Part shown: one piece after another, positions 52,855 to 62,543 of the stretch
How the letters are laid out: each line of letters begins with the position of its first letter
Position numbering within the stretch: the first letter of the stretch is position 1
Assembly: GCA_016841205.1 (NCBI GenBank)
Contig: JAENZP010000001.1
Span: forward strand, 310,001 to 374,000
Reading direction: 5' to 3'
Length of the DNA stretch: 64,000 nucleotides
Origin: Desulfoscipio geothermicus
GTDB lineage: Bacteria > Bacillota > Desulfotomaculia > Desulfotomaculales > Desulfallaceae
Position numbers and translations under genes: made by a program
Notes under the pieces: generated by a model
The model's input: only the letters and a program-made list of their open reading frames with translations
Database searches by the model: none
What the model was told of the DNA's origin: nothing

Positions 52855-54993
52855 TTAAGTTAAACTTGTATCCCAACCAAGTTTGGAACGTCTTTCGATC
52901 TGGCCTGCTTCGTCGACATCTTCTAGAACCGTGTCCCTGGGCATTATTGAACCAATATCTAAGCGCAGGGCAGGCTTAGTAAGATAAGTGTTTACTCCTA
53001 AATAGGTATGCATGTCCAGGTAAATCCAGGGCTGTAAGGTTATAACATTAGACTTGGTATACGCCGGCTTTTCTGAATCAACAATCCTCCTCACCGCCCG
53101 GCCCTCGTTTTCTTTATTAACCTGAAACGGTTTTAACAGCACACAAAATGAATAAGGGTCATCACCATACAGCTTAACCAGCAATTCCCGGAATTCTTCC
53201 CCTGCCTCAGCACATTTAAGCTGAAACTGCTCCACAATGAACGGTTTATCTCCTGTGTAAATCTTAATCATAGCTTCTATTCCCCTACGAGTACCCCGTA
53301 TTTTAAATAAGCCGGGGGCTCTTTTGATTAACAGCTTGAGCTTATCTTCCGGCCAGTTTTCATCCACGGCAATCGCCAGCCATGCTCCAAGCCAACGTAG
53401 AAAATCGCCGCTGACAAAATCTGTGTCAAAAAACCTCTCGATACGCCCGATGTCCACCTCCATTTGAGAAAAGAAGGTTTCAAACAAGGAGAGAAACCGT
53501 TCCAAAAAGTCCCTGCTCTGCTCATTTTCCTGGTAAACAGCCGGCAAATACCTCATGTAGGATGTACGCGGCAAATATGCCCGGATGCTTTTAAGCAGTG
53601 GAGTTTTTCTCTTGCTGCCGGTGAGTTCAATCCTCACCCATAGATAGCGGCCCGGTTGAGCATGAATTAGGGTATCCTTAGGGTTAAGCAATGCAGCAGA
53701 CCAATTAAGCTTGTTCAAGATATCCGCCCTGGCTTCCCGATCACTGTCTGAGATATTTGCCGGAAAAGCAATAAGGTTATCTAAATTAATTTTGTTGCCG
53801 TTAATTATGAACTCCTTTTCATTACCAATCAGGTAAGACACTTTTAGTTGGGTATTATCGGGTATTTCAGCATCCAAGACCAGTTTGTGCCACCTTGTGT
53901 TGGAAGAAGTGGCTTCAAAGGCCCTGGAAAAATATATTCCGTTGGGCAGCGGGTTTTTCAGAGACCTGAAATATGCCCGCTCCGGCTTTAATACGGTTAT
54001 CTCTAGAGCATCTTGATCGCAAATATATACCCTTTCATCCTTATCTATTTGCAGTTTCCACGCATAACCCTGAAAAGAGGGGATTATGCCTAGAAATTCG
54101 CCTGTGGGGCTAAATTTATATATAAAATGCCTGTCCTCACTTTCTTCGGACTGTGGCCGGCCTTCACCAATGAACAAATTCCCTGAACCGTCAACCCCTA
54201 TCCCACAAGGCAGCTCAGGAAAGGTAGACCAATGTTCATTTTCCCAAACTTTACCACCTAAAGGTAGAAATTTTGAAATCTTTTTGCCGGCGGTTTCCAG
54301 TACGAAAATTGACCCATCCTGTGCCAGGTTAAAATCCACTGTCTCATTTAATCGGTCAATTCCTACAGCAGTAGATATTTCTACTTTTAGATCAAATTCT
54401 TTAACAAGCCTTCCTGATTTGTCAAATTTAACTATTGTAGCCCTGTCTCCAACCGGTACCGGCATTTTGCCTTTTACATTTCCACTGCCACTGTCCTGAA
54501 CATCGCAAGGTGTTAGTACATAAAGACTGCCATCTTGACCGGCTCTGACTTTTAATGGAATAAAATTGTCGCTTTCGAAATCGGCAATCCATCTTATTTG
54601 CCAGTTTATTTCCGCCAACGCCAATATTTTCTTTTGGGCTCTGTCTGCTATAAAAATTGTCCCGGGGGAATACGCTATGCTTCCCGGCCTGGAAAATAGG
54701 CTTCCAATGCATTCTATCGGCTGGGCCCGTTTCTGCAGCAAATCATATATCCATAATAAACCTGTGCTGTCAAGGATATATAGCAAGCAACAAGGTCCCA
54801 CCGTAAAATCCATAATCTCAAGCCGGCTGGAAACAAGCCCTTCTTTTGTCACCACTTCTTTGACATAATCCCTGGCCTCCTGGAGCATCAGGCCTTCTTC
54901 TGTTATATCAAGGTGCACCGGCAGGCCCTGCTTCCAGGTGGCTTCGGTGTTTAACACCTGAAACTGAAACTGATCCATTCCCGGTTTATTCAT
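52855..54993 (-). CDS. Tail protein I-like baseplate protein with an N-terminal beta-propeller
   Basis: A 712-residue protein. Residues about 55-330 have recurring NHL/propeller-like strands (GSIAYSPGTIFIADRAQKKIL, GIGVDGSGNLFIGEG, WKLQIDKDERVYICDQ). A middle beta domain follows. From about residue 480 comes the tail protein I module (YMRYLPAVYQENEQSRDFLERF, GDFLRWLGAWLAIAVDE, RGTRRGIEAMIKIYTG), which links fibres to the baseplate. ATG 54993 follows GGGAGG and overlaps the previous stop (ATGA). Propeller-bearing versions occur in eCIS loci. Confidence 0.82.
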   Translation of the reverse strand: MNKPGMDQFQFQVLNTEATWKQGLPVHLDITEEGLMLQEARDYVKEVVTKEGLVSSRLEIMDFTVGPCCLLYILDSTGLLWIYDLLQKRAQPIECIGSLFSRPGSIAYSPGTIFIADRAQKKILALAEINWQIRWIADFESDNFIPLKVRAGQDGSLYVLTPCDVQDSGSGNVKGKMPVPVGDRATIVKFDKSGRLVKEFDLKVEISTAVGIDRLNETVDFNLAQDGSIFVLETAGKKISKFLPLGGKVWENEHWSTFPELPCGIGVDGSGNLFIGEGRPQSEESEDRHFIYKFSPTGEFLGIIPSFQGYAWKLQIDKDERVYICDQDALEITVLKPERAYFRSLKNPLPNGIYFSRAFEATSSNTRWHKLVLDAEIPDNTQLKVSYLIGNEKEFIINGNKINLDNLIAFPANISDSDREARADILNKLNWSAALLNPKDTLIHAQPGRYLWVRIELTGSKRKTPLLKSIRAYLPRTSYMRYLPAVYQENEQSRDFLERFLSLFETFFSQMEVDIGRIERFFDTDFVSGDFLRWLGAWLAIAVDENWPEDKLKLLIKRAPGLFKIRGTRRGIEAMIKIYTGDKPFIVEQFQLKCAEAGEEFRELLVKLYGDDPYSFCVLLKPFQVNKENEGRAVRRIVDSEKPAYTKSNVITLQPWIYLDMHTYLGVNTYLTKPALRLDIGSIMPRDTVLEDVDEAGQIERRSKLGWDTSLT

Positions 54994-57251
54994 GATAAAC
55001 CTCCCTTTTCGCAGCACACCTGGCCGGAAGTGATTATCTCCACCTCATGTTCCCCTGAATAAACCAGGCTTTTGGGAGGTATTGAGTAGTTTCCTGCAGC
55101 ATCAGATTGAACTTCTACCCCTTGCGCATTTATAACTACTTCTTTGACATAGTCGACACCGTCAACTTTTTCAAGCAGCCCAAAGATTTCCGATATATAA
55201 ATACTGCGTCCAAATGGCCAGCCGCTACCGTCAGGCCCGCCTGTTAGCGGGTGTAAAAAAGTATTTAATGCTGCCTTAACCTTATCCAAAAGGTTTTCAG
55301 GATTAGACCTTGATTTGCTCACTACACTGACACTGACACTTACCTCTACATAATCAGGCGGTTTAACATCTAACTCCGTTGTGATTAGCCTGTGCTTATC
55401 CAGGTGACGACGGACATTCTGCATAAAGCCGCTGCTGGGTATGGGTTTGACGGCCTCACTGAAAGGTATAACCACTACCGTAACGGCTGCCGGAACCATC
55501 TCAGCAGGATAATTTGCCGGCCCCACTTTAAAAAGCGGGATGGCTTTGGCTCTGGCCACTCTGATTCCGGGGGTCGCACAGGCCAGACGCTCATAGTCCT
55601 GGGAGGTGACAGTCCTAAATACCTGCTGCCAGATTCTCCTGGCTCTAATTTTCGTTTCCTCCAGAGGCTCTTTGGAAAAACCACCTAAAGCCGGCTTCGC
55701 ATTTTCTACTTTAAGCCTTTCCTCTGTTCCTAACGGCCCGATTATCTCATTAACCGCACCCTGCAGCACATTACCTTCCTCACCCCCGCCGGTACAATAA
55801 GAAATCAAGCGAATATTTAACAGTTTGTCATTGGATGGCGCTGGTGGTATTGCTCCATTGATCCCATCCCCAAATATAATCTCCCCTTGCTCAGGGTCCA
55901 TAACAAAATGACGATCACCGGGACCTGAAGCATCGAAATCATCAACAGCCATCCAGTCCTCCCAGACTAACTTGCCGGGACTTCCTGCCTTTATTTCCCT
56001 TCCCACTTGCAGCACCAGGTGCTTAGCAATTACAGGGACAGGTTGCACAGTAAACTTCTGGTTCGGCTGCCCGTTACTAATTCCAATCAGGCTCTGATCT
56101 TGCCACTCCGGCTTATAAGAGATCAGACGTATATTTTTGCGGCCTTTCCGGGGAAAACCTTCAGCACTATTCTGAAATTTAATTGTGATGATGTTCTCGC
56201 TTATTCTTCTTTCAATTTGACATTCTGTCCAATCCATCCAGAAGCCATTGTCATCAATGACCTGAAGATAATTACTACCATGTAGTGAAAGGCTTGTGCC
56301 TTCAAAACTATATTTTTTGCAGCCTGCCCCGGAAAATGTAAAGACCTCACTAAAGGTCTCCTGCTGAAGGGCAGGTACCGTATTGAGCATAATCCTGTGC
56401 AGTCTAGGTGGCAGTTCGAATCCTTCCCGACAAACTGTTGCTCTGATCCAGCAGCAATTTTCCATAAATGGGTTGATGATCCGGGAAGCCATGTCGCCGG
56501 GTGCCCAAAAGTATATTTGGCCATTCCCATAAAGCATTCCGGTTTTATCTCTTGCTATTTTTAGGGGGACCCAGGAACCGGGGGTATTCCCACTTTTTTT
56601 GAAATACTCCCACTCAATGATCCCGGACGGAATATTTTTACGGTTCCGGCCGCTGGATGTAATCTGGTTCCCCTTTGCATCATGGTACTCATCAAAGACA
56701 TCAAAGGTAAGGCTAATCAAGCGGGAGGGAGGAAAAGGTTGATCACCACTAAACCCAATATACAGTGCACTCCCTTGCTCCGCTTCTTCTCCAAAAGCCA
56801 AGTAAGACAGCCCCTGCTGATTGTTGGCCTCAGTGTGATCGGTCCAGCCCTCTGCAGAAAAGCTGATTACTTTTTTTATTTGGGCTGTTACAAGTGTAAT
56901 TGATTCACTAGTTTCAAAAACCAACTGATCAGCTAAAAGCCGTGTGCCCTTGGGTACAATCAAACCAGGCTGCTGAACTAAAGAAAACGTCACGTCTGCC
57001 ACAGCTTGAGCAGCCTGTTTTTGCTTTACGCCAAGTAGTTTTAAAAATTTTAGGTAATTCTCATTCCTGATTCGGTTCAAATAATATTGCTGGGATTCAG
57101 CCAGCCAGGTAAAAAGTTCGATCAAGGTTATCCCCGGATCATGGGTATTATGATCTGTCCACTCCGGTGCAAAACGGGGAATTAACTTTTTAGCATCATC
57201 AAAGAGCTGAGCGTACGTCTTATCATCTAAATTTGATGAAAGCAGTGTCAT
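54990..57251 (-). CDS. Baseplate J-like wedge protein (smaller paralogue)
   Basis: A 753-residue putative baseplate assembly protein of the gpJ/Afp11-12 type. The N-terminus (FAPEWTDHNTHDPGITLIELFTWLAE) is typical. The core has DDFDASGPGDRHFVMDPEQGEIIFGDGINGAIPP near residue 430 and a CTGGGEEGNVLQGAVNEI loop. The C-terminal part has repeated TVVVIPFSE and LNTFLHPLTGGPDGSGWPFGR blocks shared with the next protein. It lies one base after the larger paralogue and overlaps the tail protein I gene by four bases. Confidence 0.88.
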   Translation of the reverse strand: MTLLSSNLDDKTYAQLFDDAKKLIPRFAPEWTDHNTHDPGITLIELFTWLAESQQYYLNRIRNENYLKFLKLLGVKQKQAAQAVADVTFSLVQQPGLIVPKGTRLLADQLVFETSESITLVTAQIKKVISFSAEGWTDHTEANNQQGLSYLAFGEEAEQGSALYIGFSGDQPFPPSRLISLTFDVFDEYHDAKGNQITSSGRNRKNIPSGIIEWEYFKKSGNTPGSWVPLKIARDKTGMLYGNGQIYFWAPGDMASRIINPFMENCCWIRATVCREGFELPPRLHRIMLNTVPALQQETFSEVFTFSGAGCKKYSFEGTSLSLHGSNYLQVIDDNGFWMDWTECQIERRISENIITIKFQNSAEGFPRKGRKNIRLISYKPEWQDQSLIGISNGQPNQKFTVQPVPVIAKHLVLQVGREIKAGSPGKLVWEDWMAVDDFDASGPGDRHFVMDPEQGEIIFGDGINGAIPPAPSNDKLLNIRLISYCTGGGEEGNVLQGAVNEIIGPLGTEERLKVENAKPALGGFSKEPLEETKIRARRIWQQVFRTVTSQDYERLACATPGIRVARAKAIPLFKVGPANYPAEMVPAAVTVVVIPFSEAVKPIPSSGFMQNVRRHLDKHRLITTELDVKPPDYVEVSVSVSVVSKSRSNPENLLDKVKAALNTFLHPLTGGPDGSGWPFGRSIYISEIFGLLEKVDGVDYVKEVVINAQGVEVQSDAAGNYSIPPKSLVYSGEHEVEIITSGQVCCEKGGLS

Positions 57252-57252
57252 G

Positions 57253-60200
57253 CTATCCCCCCATGTTCGCTTTTACTCTAATGGCATGCCTACCGCTGTA
57301 TATCAAAGCATTGGGCGCATACTCAATCAATGCCGGATCAAGAGTCTCTGATCCTGATTCGTTTGTGAGCGTGATGCTCAGAGTTTCAATATAATTAACC
57401 CCATCAATATCTTCCAGCGGGGCATACAAATCCGAAGGTTGGGGGAGTCGTCCAAACTCCCAGCCCTTTCCTTCCCACCCCCCCGTTAGAGGATGCAGAA
57501 CAGCATTTAGAACCTGCAAAACCCGGTTCTCAACTACCGGAACGATATCGATGGTTTCGGCGACAACTGTTGTACTAACACTGACTTCCAGGTAATTCGG
57601 ACCAATAACCCGAAGGTGCTGTGGAAAAGCGATTATATTGGCTGTTTGCTCCTTCAGCCGTTTTTCCACCTGCTTTTTCAGTCTTAAGGAAGGCTGGGGC
57701 TTAGCCGCCTTGCTTTCCGGAACAATTATTACGGTAACCCAGCCACTCTGCTGTTTCCCTTGATCATTGATATTCGGCAGGCATTTAACCCTTGAGATAT
57801 TACCGGAAGCCTCTCTGGCCAGCCATTCAAAGTCCTCCAGAGTCACAGCCCGGTTTTGGTGTCTCAGCATCTGCGGACCGCGCTCCAGGGCCTTTTGCAT
57901 TGTTTCGGTATCGGCGCCTCCATCTGCAGGTTCGGGATTGTTTACCCCGTCCACAAAGGCGATTGAAGTTTTTAACCCGGTAATCTCGCCTTGCCCAACG
58001 TTGCCCCTGGCACCTCCCCCGATCCTGTAACTAACCCTCAAATTATCCGCTCCCACAGGAGGTACAGCCCCATTGACACCATCACCAAACCTGATTAAGC
58101 CAAAAGCCCGGTCGATATGATAGTGTTTGTCAACAGGTCCTGACTCCAAAAAATCATCAACCGGGTCCCACTTTATCCAAAATTCAGTGGTGTTTCCTTT
58201 ATCATCGGCTACCTCTTTAACCTTCTGCGCTGCCGTCTCAACCAGTGTTCTCAGCTCACCGTCACTTAAGGCTTTTATTTCATTGACCCAAACCTCTTCG
58301 GAAATAATAGGGGATTTGCTGCATTTATATGCTTGCCGGGCCTCACCGTTACTTGATCCGAGTATTTCATCACTAATCGTTTCAGACTGGATTACCCAGG
58401 CAGTATTAAGATAAATTCCATTTAAAACAGGTAAAGTGACCGGATCGGCATGCTTGAATATATCTCCACCGTCCACAGCCCTGATCCAGTACAAATCCTT
58501 GCCAAATACCAGGCTGCGGGTCATGTCCGATGGTCCGATAAATTCTAAACAGCCGCTTTCGCTTAGACTGCTGGTCCCATCCAAAACCTCGAGTCTCGTC
58601 CATTTACCTGTTTCATTTTGTAGACGGTAATATTCCCACTGGAAACTGGGCCTACTGGCTTCCGGATAATCCTTTTCCAGCAAGGAAAAAAATATACTAA
58701 TCGGGCCTTTCAGTGGACGGTCCTGAAAGCCCAGGTAAAGGGCACAATGGTTATCTGCTACAGGTATAAAAGGCTTTATAGACTCGTTTAGGAGCTGGAT
58801 CGTTACATCGGCAACTGCCAGATTATTTACCTTAACAGCTTTTTCCGGATAAACCGGTTCGGTAGCATATTTTATTCGCAGTGCATGTATGATAGGAGGG
58901 TTGATGTCGCTGGTATCTATTTGCCAGGTACCATCGTCCAAAGGAACAAACCGCTCCTTACCATAATCTCCGCTGATGATCCGAACGCGAATCCACAGGT
59001 TTTCCTGACCGTTCACCACTGTGGCCGCAAGATCCGCGGGACATTTAATCTCTACCTTACCTGGCGTTTTTAAGCGGTATGTATCATCCCTTAGGACCGT
59101 TATAGCCTGCCACCCGGAACCATTCCAGTATTCCCAGGACAGCATAAGGTCATCTTGGTGAGCTGAACCCGCTTCCATTTCAATTGGGCGGTATTCTCCT
59201 GTTTTATCAAAGTATTTCTTACTGGCGGCTTCCAAAATATTTTTAGCTTGAATAAGACTGATTGGTTTTTCCGCACCCTCCTTGGTGGTAATCGTCAATA
59301 TACCGGCCAGCTCTTCAGGTGATTTTTGTAACAGTTTGTCCAATGTATCTGTATTATGATGTATCAGTTGACTAGCAAAGTCACTGCCGATTCCCTGGAC
59401 CCTGCCAACCGGTATTGAGGAGGCTCCCCCAGAGATATCAAACTCCATAGTTATTGTACTAGCTTTTTTTGACAGGGCTTCCAGGCTTGCCAGGTAAAAA
59501 GTATCAAATAATCTTGGCAACCTGCCAAAGGGGAAAAGAGGTTTATCAATATCTGGTAATTCTAAAGGAATATCGTTCTTATACATCAAGTCCGGCAGTA
59601 AATATGGACTTTTTTCCACGGAGATTTCCACGGTATGGATTTTATTCATCAGATAATTTACCGCTTCATCCCAAAACTCCCCGATAATTTGCTTGTCCTC
59701 AACAACGATTCTACCGTCATCCCCAATTAATATTTCATTAAAGGGTAAAAAACCCGGTTTTTCATGTTGCGGGAAGTCTTCAGGCTCCCTGCCGTTCTTC
59801 AATCGCGGTAATTCAATTTTCTTTAAATAGCTTTCCAGGTTGCGGATTCGTAAAGAAAGTCTTTTTAAATATTTATTCAAGAATTCCTCTAAATCCAAGA
59901 ACTCGATTATTTCATAAAGAGATGCTTTTTCACTGCCCTTAAGGAGACAGCGAAGCCAACAGTTGGGTTTATTTTTAACTTCGGTTATTATGAACCGGTC
60001 TGCATTATCTTTTTTTAAAACTACTTTTCCTGTTGTGCTACTCTCTAACGCCAGGTTATGCCAGCCCTTTTTCCCAGTCCCCTGTTGCTCGCCGTAATAC
60101 TGCCAGCAAAAATGGGTGGGGGTTGGAAGCTTAGGCTGCCAGCTGGAAAAAACAAGTTCAAACTTAACAGGTTGGTTTATGTCAAGCAGTCTATCATCCC

Positions 60201-61134
60201 CGAGATAAAAAGCCATGTCATCATTTTCATAAAAAGCCTCTTTAGTGGTGAAATTTATTACCGAGAGGGGGTTTACTGCCATTTTCACATTTCCCAGCAC
60301 AACATCTTTCATTTCATAAATCTTCAATGCATCAACAACACACCTAATCCAGCGGTTCTTAATCCCCCCATCGACTTCCTTTTCCTTTATTTCCCCCAAT
60401 TCCTTTTTCTTTAAAACAAGCTTTTCAGCATTTATATAAGTATCTATATCCAGCGGATACCAGTCATCTTTTTTAACTTTTATATCCCCGGCTAAAATCT
60501 CTTTTTCGCCAAAATACTCCCACCTGACCATTTCTTTATCTATAAATAACGAATTCCATTTTGTTGACTTCAACTCTATCTGAACCTGGTTCTCAACCTT
60601 TAATAGATCACTGTGCCCCAGATAAAGATAGTGTTTCTGCTTATCCACTCCGTCGAACAACTTAAACTGCTCTGAAACTTCCGCACTGAACAAATCAGTT
60701 GAAGCCTCAAAAATATGATCCGGTTTGACAGAAAAGAGACTAACCAGCTTGGCAGGAGTTGCTAAAAGGTTACGCTCTGTCTCAAAAATGACCGGTTCCC
60801 CGCCATCAGTCGGGTCTGCGGCTACTTGTGTGCCCGCGTTAATCAGCACCGGCTCGGAAGCACCGGAACTCAGCGCAAATACGACCGGAGCCCTGGCCTG
60901 CTGCGCCGGTAAAATTTTTACCCCGAGCATATTTAAGAACTCAACGAAATTCTTATCTGGTACCTGGTTCAGCCGTTTAATGATCCCATCAAACAGGCTG
61001 GCAAATATCCTGGTCAGTGCCCATCCAGCATCCTCAGTTGCGGGATTCCACTCCGGTGTATAAAAAGGAGCCATCTCCTGGATTTGCAGAAGTATATCTT
61101 GAATTTCCCTGTGGTCAATTTTGGGAGCCGACAT
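57253..61134 (-). CDS. Large baseplate J-like protein with an inserted HhH module
   Basis: A 1293-residue wedge protein, much longer than its paralogue. It begins with FYTPEWNPATEDAGWALTRIFASLFD. The J core is in the C-terminal third (DDFLESGPVDKHYHIDRAFG, FGDGVNGAVPPVGADN, RIGGGARGNVGQGEI), ending with HPLTGGWEGKGWEFGRLPQPSD. The first 900 residues hold several repeated beta domains (WQYYGEQQGTG, WEYYRLQNETG types). Around residue 575-640 lies a helix-hairpin-helix-like insert (VQGIGSDFASQLI, PEELAGILTI). ATG 61134 follows GGAGGTGA. Confidence 0.87.
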   Translation of the reverse strand: MSAPKIDHREIQDILLQIQEMAPFYTPEWNPATEDAGWALTRIFASLFDGIIKRLNQVPDKNFVEFLNMLGVKILPAQQARAPVVFALSSGASEPVLINAGTQVAADPTDGGEPVIFETERNLLATPAKLVSLFSVKPDHIFEASTDLFSAEVSEQFKLFDGVDKQKHYLYLGHSDLLKVENQVQIELKSTKWNSLFIDKEMVRWEYFGEKEILAGDIKVKKDDWYPLDIDTYINAEKLVLKKKELGEIKEKEVDGGIKNRWIRCVVDALKIYEMKDVVLGNVKMAVNPLSVINFTTKEAFYENDDMAFYLGDDRLLDINQPVKFELVFSSWQPKLPTPTHFCWQYYGEQQGTGKKGWHNLALESSTTGKVVLKKDNADRFIITEVKNKPNCWLRCLLKGSEKASLYEIIEFLDLEEFLNKYLKRLSLRIRNLESYLKKIELPRLKNGREPEDFPQHEKPGFLPFNEILIGDDGRIVVEDKQIIGEFWDEAVNYLMNKIHTVEISVEKSPYLLPDLMYKNDIPLELPDIDKPLFPFGRLPRLFDTFYLASLEALSKKASTITMEFDISGGASSIPVGRVQGIGSDFASQLIHHNTDTLDKLLQKSPEELAGILTITTKEGAEKPISLIQAKNILEAASKKYFDKTGEYRPIEMEAGSAHQDDLMLSWEYWNGSGWQAITVLRDDTYRLKTPGKVEIKCPADLAATVVNGQENLWIRVRIISGDYGKERFVPLDDGTWQIDTSDINPPIIHALRIKYATEPVYPEKAVKVNNLAVADVTIQLLNESIKPFIPVADNHCALYLGFQDRPLKGPISIFFSLLEKDYPEASRPSFQWEYYRLQNETGKWTRLEVLDGTSSLSESGCLEFIGPSDMTRSLVFGKDLYWIRAVDGGDIFKHADPVTLPVLNGIYLNTAWVIQSETISDEILGSSNGEARQAYKCSKSPIISEEVWVNEIKALSDGELRTLVETAAQKVKEVADDKGNTTEFWIKWDPVDDFLESGPVDKHYHIDRAFGLIRFGDGVNGAVPPVGADNLRVSYRIGGGARGNVGQGEITGLKTSIAFVDGVNNPEPADGGADTETMQKALERGPQMLRHQNRAVTLEDFEWLAREASGNISRVKCLPNINDQGKQQSGWVTVIIVPESKAAKPQPSLRLKKQVEKRLKEQTANIIAFPQHLRVIGPNYLEVSVSTTVVAETIDIVPVVENRVLQVLNAVLHPLTGGWEGKGWEFGRLPQPSDLYAPLEDIDGVNYIETLSITLTNESGSETLDPALIEYAPNALIYSGRHAIRVKANMGG

Positions 61135-61163
61135 CAGCTCACCTCCGCCTGTCAAAGGTTTGC

Positions 61164-61559
61164 TTACTTCTCTTTAAGATAAAAGGGGTAAACCAAATTA
61201 AATTCGTTGTTGGTGCTGCGTACAAGGTACCTTATATTAATCACCAGTTTGCCCAGATCAACCTGGTCAGGATCGGCTGCAACCTCTATGACCTCAATCC
61301 TGGGTTCCCACTGTTTTAAGGCTTCACGGACACTTGATTCCACCATGCTCAATGTAGTCATGTTCATGGCCGCGAAAACAAAGTCATGGATACCGCACCC
61401 AAAATCAGGCTGCATGACACGTTCGCCTTTGGCAGTGGAAAGAATAATCCAGATTGCTTCCTTGATATCATCTTCATATGCGGACATCAGGACTTTTCCG
61501 TTTGTTGCATCCACAGCTACGGGAAACCGCCAGCCCTTACCCAAAAAATCTCTGCTCAT
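61164..61559 (-). CDS. gp25/gpW-like baseplate wedge protein
   Basis: A 131-residue protein of the T4 gp25 family. It has the family blocks AIWIILSTAKGERVMQPDFGCGI near residue 35 and the C-terminal strand pair LVINIRYLVRSTNNEFNLVYPFYL. It corresponds to Afp9 and helps start sheath assembly on the baseplate. ATG follows CGGAGGTAG. It lies between PAAR and the large J protein. Confidence 0.92.
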   Translation of the reverse strand: MSRDFLGKGWRFPVAVDATNGKVLMSAYEDDIKEAIWIILSTAKGERVMQPDFGCGIHDFVFAAMNMTTLSMVESSVREALKQWEPRIEVIEVAADPDQVDLGKLVINIRYLVRSTNNEFNLVYPFYLKEK

Positions 61560-61573
61560 GGCTACCTCCGTTA

Positions 61574-61867
61574 CTACCCGATCATTACAGTTGGTTCTCC
61601 CATGCTTATTGAATTGGGAGGCCCGCTCTCCATAATCATGTCGCCCTGTCGCGCGGCCGGAAGATTATTGATAAATACCGTCGCGCTCCCCATTGCGACC
61701 ATTCCTCCCACATGAGGAACAGTCCCCGAAACCAACGGACAGGTATGAAAGTCCGCGGTAGCCCGCCAGGCCGGTTTACCCCCGATTAATACATCGACAC
61801 TGCCCGGGCCCGGACCTAGGGGTGTGCCATGACTTGTGATATCCCCAACTCTTGCTGCCGGCGGCAT
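61574..61867 (-). CDS. PAAR-type spike tip protein
   Basis: A 97-residue PAAR protein (ARVGDITSHGTPLGPG, VLIGGKPAWRATADFHTCPL, PHVGGMVAMGSATVFINNLPAAR), with the histidine and cysteine residues that bind the tip metal. It caps the gpV spike (Afp10 equivalent). It has no extension, so it carries no effector domain. Well-placed CAGGAGG ribosome site. Confidence 0.92.
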   Translation of the reverse strand: MPPAARVGDITSHGTPLGPGPGSVDVLIGGKPAWRATADFHTCPLVSGTVPHVGGMVAMGSATVFINNLPAARQGDMIMESGPPNSISMGEPTVMIG

Positions 61868-61883
61868 AGTGCTTCCTCCTGAT

Positions 61884-62543
61884 CTAATTAATTTGTACCA
61901 TAGATCCCTTGATAGTCATCGTGCCCGAGGATTTTAAGGTCATTGTGGCTCCAGCCTCGATCTCGATCGTCTGGGCTTTGATACTTAGTTTCATTCCGCT
62001 TTCCATAGTAATGCTGTTTTGGGCCGAATCAATGACAACCTTATTAGACCCTGTTTTGTCTTCAATCTGAATCTTTTCTGATCCAGACGCATCATCGAGA
62101 ATGATTTTGTGTCCGGCTTTGGTATGGATTTCCAACTTCTCTTTTTTTTGCTCGCTATTATCGTCAAATATTATTTCATGACCGCTCCGAGATTTTATTT
62201 TCCGAATATTATTTTTCCCGTCACTGTTGGTTTCAGGCGGCTTATCTTTTCCGTTCCAGAGCACTCCGATAACATAAGGATGAGTGATATCCTCCTGTTC
62301 AAAAGCAACCAGTACCTCATCCCCCACTTCCGGCAGAAAGAAACTTCCCCGGTCATTACCGGCCATCAGAGTGGCCACCCGGGCCCAGTAGCTTTCGTCC
62401 CCATTTTCCCGCCAGGAAAATTTCACTTTCACCCTGCCCATCCCGTCAGGGTCTTGATTGTTGGACACAATACCGGTAACAACTCCAGCCACTTTACCCC
62501 CGGTTTTTCCAACAGAGGTATTTAGCAAATCATAGAGGCTCAT
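61884..62543 (-). CDS. gpV/VgrG C-terminal-like spike protein
   Basis: A 219-residue spike protein. An N-terminal OB-fold (GVVTGIVSNNQDPDGMGRVKVKFSW and LPEVGDEVLVAFEQEDITHPYVIG) is followed by a repetitive beta-helix needle (SRSGHEIIFDD, TKAGHKIILDD, TGSNKVVID, ending TMTLKSSGTMTIKG). Its stop overlaps nothing, but its start overlaps the gpD gene by four bases. Together the two equal a split VgrG. Confidence 0.93.
   Translation of the reverse strand: MSLYDLLNTSVGKTGGKVAGVVTGIVSNNQDPDGMGRVKVKFSWRENGDESYWARVATLMAGNDRGSFFLPEVGDEVLVAFEQEDITHPYVIGVLWNGKDKPPETNSDGKNNIRKIKSRSGHEIIFDDNSEQKKEKLEIHTKAGHKIILDDASGSEKIQIEDKTGSNKVVIDSAQNSITMESGMKLSIKAQTIEIEAGATMTLKSSGTMTIKGSMVQIN

Noticed and set aside
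54086-54499. A 137-codon frame opposite the propeller gene
   Set aside because: Low-complexity Ser/Pro composition and no ribosome site; mirror of the real gene.
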